Shown here: positions 12,001 to 24,000 of the stretch, piece by piece | How the letters are laid out: every line of letters starts with the position of its first letter | How positions within the stretch are numbered: the stretch's first letter is position 1 | Position numbers and translations under genes: made by a program | DNA from: Plutella xylostella | Taxonomy: Eukaryota; Arthropoda; Insecta; Lepidoptera; Plutellidae | NCBI RefSeq assembly: GCF_932276165.1 | Contig: NC_064000.1 | Location: forward strand, 5,952,001-6,016,000 | DNA: 64,000 nucleotides | Direction of reading: 5' to 3' | Notes under the pieces: generated by a model | What the model was told of the DNA's origin: nothing | Databases searched by the model: none | What the model saw: the letters and a program-made list of their open reading frames with translations, nothing else

Positions 12001-15000
12001 GGGTTAGAGGTTGGCGGTCCTTGCACACATTTAACTCAATAAATAAGAAAACAAAGTAAAGCAAAGGTCCAGTGTATATCCATAAGTGATGGGAAGAGTA
12101 AAAGGGGATGCTGAATTGTTGGTAGGAGATTGAAGATCCTTCAGCAGCATCAATATCATCATAATGGCATCTCAGTTTGATATGGAAATACCTCCTGCGC
12201 CTCACCCCGCACCTTCAAGGGGACCTAAAATTGTCTTCTGCGAATATTCTACAGGTTGTTGCAAAAGTGGTATACCGGTATACCTATTAAACCGAAGCGG
12301 GATGACTCAGCTCGTCATTATGAACAAGATTTGTTCAGCAACTTTTGAACATTCGTGAACCCCTTTTCGGCTTACAATACCATTATTTTTGCTATGCGTT
12401 TTCTTTTCTTTATCTATGTACTTGACTTACAAATGATACCCCAAGCGGTCTTGTCATCGGCCTGCGTCTTCTTCTCGACCCTCACCGCCTGGTCGATGTC
12501 TCTCTCCAGCGCGGGGTCGGTCGCCGGCACACCACGCAGCCAGGCCAGCACTGACTTCGCTTCCTGGAACATGAGGGAATAATACATTAATGGGATATGT
12601 GAATGGGAATAATGGGATATGTATAAAGGTTTTACTCGAGAAAGCCACGTAGGTGCAGGAGCTTCGCCCCCCTCAGAAAAGAATAGAATAGGCGCGAATG
12701 TGAAATCAGCCCAGTTCCCATCCCTTCCATTTCTATCCCTAACCTCTCCATACTTTGCCTTATACAATCACCCCCTCCCCTAGACTCTTATGGGCAGCTT
12801 CAGTCGGAGTTGAACAGTGCCTAAACTTTTATACGTATACCTAATAGATTCATCACGACCCATTACGTCCCCACTGCTGGGGCACGGGTCTCCTTCCAAT
12901 TAAGGAAGGGTTTAGGCCTAGTCCACCACGCTGGCCAAGTGCGGGTTGGTGGACCCCAACACAAGCAAGCTTGTGCTGAGAGAGTTGTCGGGTAAGTGGA
13001 CAACCCGACTGTCAGATGTTTTCAAGCCGCCCGAAGGCCTCTGACTAGGCTTAACGACTGCTGCCGAAGCAGCGACCGGGACCCACAGCTTAACGTGCCG
13101 TCCGAAGCACGGAAGCGTCCAGAAAAGCACCACTTGAAATTGGTCACCCATCCAATGGCTGACCGTGTCAGTTGTTGCTTAACCTCAGCGATCAGTTACG
13201 ATCACTGAGGCCCACTCGACTACGGACGCTTCAGATACCTAGATTACCTAGTGCTATAGTAATATTAGTAGGCTTTGTACCTACTACCTATATAGTTAAG
13301 TTAATCACGACGGCCAAGATTCCCCAAGATCAAAGTTTATTTTTGTCTACTTGATAATTTTACAACATCGTTGTGGTTTTGCGGACGGAACTAGCAAATT
13401 ATTTCTTGCCTATAAAATGACATCATAACAAAAAATATAAGTAAGTAGTTACAACAACATTCCAGTGGAGTAGGCATACAGGGTGGAATTTCATCAATAA
13501 ACTTCCTGAAGGACGGTGAATTTACCTACCAGGTACCTAACTACACTTACTTAACTTAACTTACTTTGGTGTTTTTTTGCACTTTTCTACTTTCTGCTCC
13601 TTAACCTCCTGCAGGTTGACTGGTAGAGAATGCTCTTAGCATTAAGTCCACCTGGTTGTACATCTACTTTTGCAAATTGTGCAATAAAAGTATACTTAAA
13701 TAAATAAATGACTTTGTTATGGGACCAAGCAGTAGGTATGGGATAGAAGTTTTTTGGCCGATGATGAAAGCTATTTAGTACCTATTTCGGTTACATGGAC
13801 CTGCGTTCAGGGAGTTCACTGATAAAATTTCATCCTGCGGAAAGTCTACTATTCGATCAGCCAATTATATTCAAAACTGCATTTTCCGACTCGTCAAGCT
13901 AGTTTTTAAAAGTGCATTTTTGACCCACAGACGTCTATTATTGATACCGGATAAATTGTAAACAAAACACTAAAATCGCATCCATTGATTGTTTCTTATT
14001 ATTTAGTTATGCTAAAACCGCAAATGCTTTGTTTTTGTACAAAACAGACTTGGAAACATGAATTACTAAGAAACACAATAATAGTCTTATAAATGTCTAT
14101 AAAATATTTATGTATGGAGATCTAGGGTAGGTAATGTAGGTATGCGTAAATTTTGATACCTTCATTAAAACTGAATAATAATAATAATAATAATGCGGCA
14201 GGGCAGCTTGTGGCGAGCTGTTGGGCATTAGCGACCCCACCCACCCGATGCCGGGGAGAACCCCTGTTCCTCATCTCTGGCTTGCCTTTATTGGTTGTCC
14301 AGAGTGAACACTGACGAGGATCAGGATCTCCCACCTCCTGCTTGCCTTCATTGGCTGGCTTGAGTGGTGTACCGCTAGAGCAGCAATGCTCGAGGAAGGA
14401 TGTATTACCCAGTAAGGTGCTTGTAGGGATCTTGACCGATCACGCGATTGTCCTGAGAGCCGTGGAATACCTCTCCATCCTTAGCACCTCATGCCATGTT
14501 GCCCCCTTGTTGCTACGTCACTGTTATGTGCTAGCGACTGTTTTGGGGGGCCCATTTACTGTGTGTGCGAGTCACCCCCTGCCTTTTTATCCGTGTGTGA
14601 AACATATAGGTCAGGCAGGGGCCATAGTCCCAGTTACCCACAGTCCATTTAGCACCCCCTTCCATAACCCTGTATTAGTTTTCTCCATATCCTACAATAT
14701 TCCTGCACTAACCGGGGATTTTCCTTGGGTTTACTCTATAGTATACACAGGGAAAATCGTCGGTTGGTGTCACATTTCATATAGATTAATGTTGTCAAAC
14801 GGGCCTCTACGTGTTGGCTTCGGCCCCATGCACGCCTTCCAAATGCCCGGGACCCCATGGTCCCGTGATGGTAAAGACACAACATAATAATAATTTTAAT
14901 ATTTTTTAAATTCAGTTTTAATGAAGGTATCAAAATTTACGCAAACCTACCTACCCTAGATCTCCATACATAAATATTTTATAGATATTTACTAACCACT

Positions 15001-18000
15001 ACTCCAACTGCTCGTCACGATGACCGAATGATGATTATGAAAAGAAACTCTGTTATGTCTAGACTATAAATCCCATCTCACCTCAATCTTCCCCTGTTTA
15101 ACCAGGAACTCAGGGGTCTCAGGCATCAAGAGGAAGACGAAGAAGGTCACCGTGGGCACCAGCAGCCCGATCCACAGCACCAGCGTTGCGTCGAGCAAGT
15201 CGCAGCAGATGTAGCTCAGCAGGTAGCCGATGTTCCTGCGGAAGATACCAGGGGTTAAGAGATGGTTGAAGAGGTTTGACGGCAAACTTCTCCAGTGACA
15301 GCTTAGGTATACATACCTATGAAAGCTCAAAACTCAAACTCAAGCTCAAACCAGCCACAACCGACACAATAGTAACCAATAATCGCAGCATCGCTTATCT
15401 GTCTCAGATTTCCGGTTGCCTTATTAGAAGTTAATATTATTGTGATTCTTAAAACAATGAAAATACCTTCTACCTACTTTCTCCTCAGTACCTACAACAT
15501 TAATGAATATACGCCAACGGATAAGCTAAATAACATAATAAAACTTATGTTGGTATTCTAACTCTTGACTAACGCACTGCTAACGCATTGTTGATGAAGT
15601 AACCAACATATTCAAGATAGGGCACAGAACCCACAGCTGCTCACACACACATTACACCGATAGTAATGGACTTTATTGTTACAATTACATATTTTTACGA
15701 TTAAATATATTAAAACCACGTTAGCCGTGTCATTGGCATACCTAATTTAATGATTCTTTTGCGGTTTTGGTCCGTGGTATTTATCTTCTAGCCTACTTGG
15801 TGCACGTCGTAAAATGATCAGGTTTTTTTGTCGCATGCTCCAATTTTACGGAAGAATGTCATAGCCAAAGTCATTGCCACCATAAACATCACCTTATGTT
15901 AGCGGAGTATAATATACCTACTTATGTTCTTTGATACACATTTACTGCGGATGATGAGTCTTTTATTAGTTATTCAATTTAGTCATGTGCTAGTCGTTAC
16001 ACTAACTGTTTCTCTTAGCTTATCTATTTTTAATAATTTGTTGATAAGGTATTATCGCATTGATTGCCTCTTTGTTGGCTTAAAAGACATGTAACAATTA
16101 ACTTGACTATGATGTTATTTTATATCACATTAAACTCACATAAAAGTATTGATATCAAAGGCCACAGTCACACCCTTAACAACATACATCAACAAACTAG
16201 TTATATCATACTATAAATTGGCCAAAGTATATTAACTCGAACCCAGTTTGCCTTGGCTGAGTCATCCATAAAGCAAGTTTAAGGATTCTCAAAGTTAAAA
16301 CAGGTTGCCGCCACAACAACACCGAAAAGGTTACGTTGTCCCGCCACGTGATGATTTGTATATCTTTTGAACATTAAATATTATATGAACGCACGTTTTT
16401 ATTTATTATCATATTGGGTACTGGCTGGCTGAAATAAAATTATGTGCGTCTTCTATAGCGTCTTGAAGCAAGCCAAGTTTCTTGACTACGGGTGAATTAT
16501 TCTCTTAATATGTCGGCGCCTATAGACTCTACTATAGAGTTTGTGTTCGTGATAGAATAGCCAGTCTGCTTCTTCTTAAGCATGGAAGATAGGTTTTCCG
16601 AACTATAGAGGACTTTCTTCTTAGCTTATAGCCTAGCAGACACAGACTAACTTACTTATTATTAAACTGCCCATGCAGAAATTTTGATCCAAATCATTTT
16701 GATCCAGCTGGATGAGTCGACCGTGGCATACGTCGATTGTTAAGCCACCTCAGCTGTAGACAATGGCTTGAAGAATAATAGATGGCTTGATAACAAACCT
16801 GTTCATAATAAGCAGCGAGCCCATGAACCCGCGCAGGTCGATGTCGCTAATCTCCTTCAGGTAGATAGATGGGCAGCACGATGTAGCACGCGGAGCAGGC
16901 ACGCCGGCACGCGGCGCCGGCACCAGCCCCAGGGCCGCGGGGACCACCGCGACATGCACCAGGGCGGACTTACTAGCTGGATTTGGATGGCTTCTGGAGC
17001 TCTATAAGAACTATCCTAAGAAGCCTGGTCAGCTGTCTTACCACCAGCGACACATCAACATTCCTTAAGCAGCATCGCTTATGTGTACCAAATCTGTCAG
17101 ATCCATAAGAATTATGACAGTATCTAAGGTGCGGCGGTATGGCAGCTATAGGCATCTGAGCCGAAAACCTTTGATTGATATGATACTAGCTGGCAGTGGC
17201 TGGATGACAAAGGCCTATGACTTGGTGGGTTGGTAACAAACCTGTTCATAATAAGCAGCGAGCCCATGAACCCGCGCAGGTCGATGTCGCTGATCTCCTT
17301 CAGGTAGATGGGCAGCACGATGTAGCACGCGGCGCCGGCACCAGCCCCAGGGCCGCGGGGACCACACACATGCACCAGGGGGTAACTACTTACTAGCTGA
17401 ATATATTATGCGTCTTCTCTTCTAAAGCTCTGTAAGAACTATTAAAAACGCCAAAGAAACCTGGCCGAGCTGTCTTACCACCACTACCGACATAATTATC
17501 AACATTCCTTAAGCAGCACCGCTTATCTGCACAAAATCCTTCAGATCCATACAAATTATGTCAGTTTCTAAGGTGCAGCGGTATGGTATAGGCATCTGAG
17601 CCGAAAACCTTTGATTGATATGATGCTAGCTGGCGGTAAGAAAAAGCCTGAGCCGAAGAATCCTAGACCTATATTCCGCTGTGCCGAAAACCTTTCATTG
17701 ACATCAAACCAGCTGGCAGTGATATTATGGCGAAAGTTGAGGATAGAGCGCGTAACATGGCATTCCTTGGGTGTAGCCTGATTCCAGAAGAGGACGGCTA
17801 TTGGCTGACGAAGAAGATAGCTATAAAATCTGCCGGATTGGTCCCATACCTGTTCATAATAAGCAATGAGCCCATAAACCCGCGCAGGTCGATGTCGCTG
17901 ATCTCCTTCAGGTAGATGGGCAGCACGATGTAGCACGCGGAGCAGGGCACGCCGGCCGCCAGCACCAGCGCCCAGGGCGCGGGGACCACCGCGACATGCA

Positions 18001-21000
18001 CCAGGGGGTGCTTACGAGCTGGATTTGGAAGGCTTCTAAAGAGCGAGACTGCTGAGCCTGTCACCTTCGCCAAAAAATCCTAATAGCGCTGTAGGGCTAT
18101 TAGGATTCTTCTGGACTGCAGTCCGCTGTGCCTAAAAACCTCTCATCGACCTCAAACCAGCTGGCAGTTGCATTATGGCGAAAGTTGAGGATAGAGCGTC
18201 ACGTGGCGTTCTTTGGCTATTGGCTGACAAAGAAGCTAATAATGATGCTAATGTCCTCCTAGCCGAATATCGGCCACGGCGGCCAATCTCAATTGAGATC
18301 AGCCTAGATACGCAGGAGTAGATTATAGTGCCCAAGTGTGTGCGCAGTACACAGGAGCACTCTCTGTTCCATCACTCTCATAGCCCAATGGGACGGATTG
18401 ACCGACACGACTGGAGAGAGCTAGGCGCAGGACCGACTGCTTTACATGCCCATCCGACAGCATGGATCGTTTCACTGTTTCGGACATCAGGTGATCAGCC
18501 TTCTATGTCCTAACCAAACTTAGAACCACAATTTAGAAACACAAATTGATGGTCCCACCCGGGAATCGAACCCGGGACCTCTGGGTCATCTACCACTAGA
18601 CCACAGAGGCAGTTTATGACAAAGAAGATAGCTATAAAAACTGGTGGATTGGTCCCATACCTGTTCATAATAAGCAGCGAGCCCATGAAGCCTCTCAGGT
18701 CGATGTCGCTGATCTCCTTCAGGTAGATGGGCAGCACGATGTAGCACGCGGAGCAGGGCACGCCGGCCACGGCGCGCGCCAAAACCAGCGCCCAGGGACG
18801 GAGGCTAAACAGCTTGATGGACCAGTAGAGCTGTGGAGGATCTGGAGTTTACTTGGGAGGCAAAGTTCTTGTCGGTAAGGGGAGGGATTTGCAGGGGATA
18901 AGTAGATAATGGGAATTTTGATGTGAAATGAATGAGTAGTTAAGCAGCCCTATAGTACCTATAAAGTGTACTCATAGTTACTCAGACTTCCTTTATAAAA
19001 GGGAATTAAAGGTTAGGTTCCAGGTATAACACTGGGAATCTAAGTATATACTCCATTGGACCAAAGATCATTTTAATTCTTGATGGATGGCCTGATTGGC
19101 AATAAAATTCATTTTAACGACAGACGATTTAATAGCGTTACAAAGTCCAAACTTTTTATTGATTACGAGAGTGATTATGATACTGTACCTACCAGAGTAG
19201 GTACCTGGCTAAAGTCTCAAGATTTTACGACATAAAATTAATTTGAAAGAGCTACTTTTAACAAATCCAATTGATTAAATTTTTCAGTTTCCACGGCTCA
19301 TTCAACAACATTGTAAGTAAACAAGATAAGATTTAGAAAAAATGCCGTTTAATTTTATGGAAAAAATTACTTTCTTTGAGTCAAACCACAATATCTTGGC
19401 TTTATTGTTTTCCAGTTAATAAATACTGGATGAGTATGTGATGCAAACAATGCTGCATCATGGATGCTGCTCTTTTGCGCAGCATCGCGTGGAAGCCGTC
19501 CGTAATGGAACAGAGAGAGCCCCTGTGCAGTGTGCACTGCGCACACACTTGGGCACTACAATCGACTCCCAGTGACTTTTGTCTCAATGAGATTAGCCGC
19601 CATCGTTGAATTTCAGCTAGGAGTACAATATTATCAAATACATAAAAATAAAACTCACAATCAACGACGCAGTAGTCGCGAGCGTCATAAACTTCCTCCC
19701 ATACCGATCGGTCAGGTATCCCATGGGAGCCCCGACCACTATGGCCGTGATATACGTCACTGACGTCATCCAGGAGATATCCCCGGCGGTGAAGGGGACG
19801 GGGGAGGAGGGGGACTTGAGCACGGTGATCATGGGGGAGAGCCAGCCTTGCACCATGCCGAAGCTCAGGAGAGGTATGGTAACTGTTGGAGAGATAGGCA
19901 CTGGTTAATAAAATGGTAGCTTTATGTACTTACTAGCTGTTCCCGCGCGCTTCGCTTCGCCTTAAAAAGTTTTCCCGTGGGAATTCCGGGATAAAAAGTA
20001 GCCTATGTTCTTTCCCAGGGTCTAGACCGTATGTGTACCAAATTTCATTCAAATCCGTTCAGTAGTTTTGGCATGAAAGAGTAACAGACAGACAGACAGA
20101 AAGACAGTCAGACACAGTTACTTTCGCATTCATAATATTAGTTAGGATGGATAATTGGTAACATATTGGAGTAGGATTAGTTAGTGGTGCACAGGATCAA
20201 CTATCCTGGACATGTTAACCGGTAGTGGCTGGATGAGGAAGGCCAAGGACAGAGTGTTGGGGCGCTTTTTGGGAGCGGCCTATGTGCAGCATTGGGTCAT
20301 TACATGCTGATGAGTTGTTGATATAGTCCATGCTACAGTCAAGGGGAGTGAACTCAAACAACAACATAAAGGGTCAGTCAGGTACGAATGCGCTGATTGC
20401 TCAGCATTTGTTTTTATTTAAAAAAAACCTTTCCTAATACAGCTCGGTTACTGAACTTGCCATCGAATCGGGTTTAGCGGAATTCCAGAAGTACCTAAAC
20501 AAGTTTTGTATGCGTCGCTACGTACTTGTTTTTTTTATTTTACGTAAGATTATACACTATATAGGATGTTTCTAAAGTGTAGTATAGTGGAGCGGTGGTA
20601 GCTTCGCGCTTCTACGGGTAAAAGCGCCACATTTTTCATGAGAGGAAAGCCAGTTCAAATGTTAATATCCGTGAAATATTTCTTATAAAAATAAGAAATA
20701 TTTTATACGTAGACAAAGATCTTAGGTACCTATGTTAACTTAAAAAATAAAAATAAATGGGAAAATATCAATTAAGTCTACTCTACTACATTTATGCTAA
20801 CAAAAACAAGAGCCTGGAAATCAGGATAATATTTTGTAAATTTTAAGAAAAATAAAGGACTGCCGACTGTCATATTCATATCATAATATAATCGATTTGG
20901 GATCGTTTTCATCTTATCAAAAAATATTTATAATTAAGGTTGAGGATAAACGAATTTTATCAATAGGTGGGTAAGGGACGGTAAGATTGATTGGATGACC

Positions 21001-24000
21001 TAACTCAACTCGTGTCTCGATAGTGAAATATTGCCCAGCATTTTTTGTACGCATTTATGTTTAGTTGATACTACTTTATAACAACGAAGTGATTGAAAAA
21101 GCTGATTAAAATTCCAATGAAACGATACCTATTTTTATTACAAACTTCGTCGTGGTGTAAATATAGACACATACAAATAACTACCTACTGGATTACCTAT
21201 ATTATGCAAGAAAACGCAATCGAATTAAGTAGGTATATAAGTACCTACATTATTATGTTCTTGAAATAGAACCTGCAGTAACAGCTTTGAATTGAGGTTT
21301 AGAGCTTTTTTAAATGAACCTATGATAAATTTAACATCGATACCAGAGACACGAATAGGACTTGTTCATGCTTTTATAGTCTGTTTTTTATCTCATAAAG
21401 TATACTTAATACTAAATCCACAGTTTCCGAACAATATCGATTGTCCCGCCAATAGAACGATAAGTCACTTAATCGCGGGACAATCGACTGTTGGTGAACC
21501 GTTCAAAATCTGTCTAAGTATCTGAGATAAAAAACAGACATTAGGTAGGTTTACCTTGTCAAGTGAGAAACTGGGCGTGCTCCCGCAGATTTCACTCGTG
21601 CTATCCAAAGAATGCTATCACAGCTCTAGACGACCTTGAACTTACTATGTCTGGCCTTGTTTGCAAATTAGCATAGAGTCTATGCCATAGACCATCAACA
21701 ATAAGAAAGTATATTTTTCGGCCAACTAGTAGTCATATTAATTTATACAGAGTGTTTCAAAAGTGGTAAGCAGTTAAGTACCTAAGCCGAAATGAGGTAA
21801 AAAGATGAAGATAAAAAACAACCAAACTCTCACAATATATTGATCTCTCAAAAAGGCACGGACATAAAGTCTGTGGAGTGATAATAAAATCTTAAAAAAA
21901 AAAGCCGAAATGAGGTGACACAGGGGGTAAATCTGGTAAATTTTTGTTCGACGACGTTTTAAAAATTCCCTTAAATTAATAAATCTTCCCCATAGAAGCA
22001 ATGGCAATGGTTATAGTCACTTTTTTGTTTTTATTATGGGATAGGGAGCATTTTTTTACCAATTTCCGTAAGGCTTAGAACAAAAACTTCCTGAAGCAAC
22101 CCCTTTCAGCTTATTGTAGGCACATGCCACTTTTGCAACCTGTAGATTTTCATGACTTTTACAAGAAAGCCTTTGTTTCGTGTGGCGCAGATCTTACGGT
22201 GAAGGAAAACATCTTGAGGGTACCTGCTTGAATCTACCAACGCTAAATGGCGGATGCTTAGGAAGGCAATTTAGACTTTTACACCATAAGAGGATATGCA
22301 CAAATTTTAATGTTCCATTCGAAAGAGCGGTTTCCAGATGCAGTACGTCTATCACAGGATTCGATACTATTTTCGAAACTACACTACACAACCAATTTGC
22401 AGTGCAGCGATTATAAGATTCGAAACCTCCGTTTACGTTGGGTATCGTCAACTGTCACTGTCAAAATGTAAGGCAAATTTGTTAGTTCCAAAAGTGACAT
22501 TTGTTTTTTCCACGTTAGGTGGAATTTCACCAAACGCTAAACGTATTTAGTAGCCTGTCATACGTCTGTGAGTTAGTACAAAATGTAATTAAAAAGAGGA
22601 TGGGCAAAAATATATGGGAGCTGGGACCACCCTCCAATAGCAGTAAGACTAACGTCGTTGGATAGGTCTTGTCAATAGAAATAACTTTTGCTTTGACAGC
22701 TTTGTTGTCACAGTCGTCCGTTCAGAGATATATGACTTATAAGTTCCGATACTCGTCAGTTCATCTTACTGCTATTGGAGGCTGGACCACCCTCCAATAG
22801 CAGTAAGACTAACATCGTTGGATAGGTCTTGTCAATAGGAATAACTTTTGCTTTGACAGCTTTGTTGTCACAGTTGTCCGTTCAGAGATATATGACTTAT
22901 AAGTTCCGATACTCATCAGTTCATCTTACTGCTATTGGAGGCTGGACCACCCTCCAATAGCAGCAAGACTAACGTCGTTGGATAGGTCTTGACAATAGGA
23001 ATAACTTTTGCTTTGACAGTTTTGTTGTTACAGTTGTCCGTTCAGAGATATATGACTTATAACTTCCGATACTCGTCAGTTCATCTTACTGCTATTGGAG
23101 GCTGGACCACCCTCCAATAGCAGTAAGACTAACGTCGTTGGATAGGTCTTGTCAATAGGAATAACTTTTGCTTTGACAGCTTTGTTGTCACAGATGTCCG
23201 TTCAGAGATATATGACTTATAAGTTCCGATACTCGTCAGCTCATCTTACTGCTATTGGAGGCAGAATACGCCTCCACCGCTGCCTTTTTGTTTTTATCGT
23301 CAGTTATTGTCATCCAATATGCCCAGATCTCGTCTGATAGTGTAGATTGTGTAATTATAATAATAAATAATTAAAGAAACGCCAGAGCTATTATTTTTCT
23401 TCCCAAAAAATATTTGATTAACCCCCTATCGGAACTTATATGTCATATATCTCTGAACGGTAGACTGTGACAACAAAGCTGTCAATCCAAAAGTTATTCC
23501 TATTGACAAGACCTATCCAACGACGTTAGTCTTACTGCTATTGGAGGGTGGTCCAGCCTCCAATAGCAGTAAGATGAACTGACGAGTATCGGAACTTATA
23601 AGTCATATATCTCTGAACGGACATCTGTGACAACAAAGCTGTAAAAATGACGAAAATAGTATCGAATCCTGTGATCGCACCTCAGAATAGTATAAGTATA
23701 ATAACTAACTATGTTTTACGTCAAACGTACATAATATACCTATATATGTACCTAACCTACGTAGGTACTTACGTCGAAAGAGCATTAAATTTTTTCACCA
23801 ATTCGTCATACTTAATGAATGAAGTCCTATTATGTAATGAATGATGAATTGCTGAAAAAAAATCGACAGGAACAAATTGGACTGAAAAATGGCTAAGTAC
23901 AATCAATACTTACACGTTCTTACTGAGTAACTTATGTATAAGTTAACATAATAATTAATGATCGTGTAGGTTCGCACATCTTTTAACCGTCAAGAAAAAA

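Noticed and set aside
12851..13211. A 5S rRNA gene
   Set aside because: Only the promoter-like part matches; the body and GATG tail are SINE features and copies are dispersed.
14342..14887. 181-codon open frame
   Set aside because: It lies in the core of a TIR element, has no recognisable domain, and the reading frame composition looks non-coding.
18545..18612. tRNA-like sequences (also at 24570, 29320, 36385, 52925, 61520) as real tRNA genes
   Set aside because: Each is the head of a SINE: the body continues, target duplications are present at two of them, and the acceptor stems do not close.
22631..23260. Regularly spaced repeats that could suggest a CRISPR array
   Set aside because: The whole 160-bp unit is conserved, not short repeats with variable spacers; the unit ends are inverted repeats and the genome is eukaryotic.
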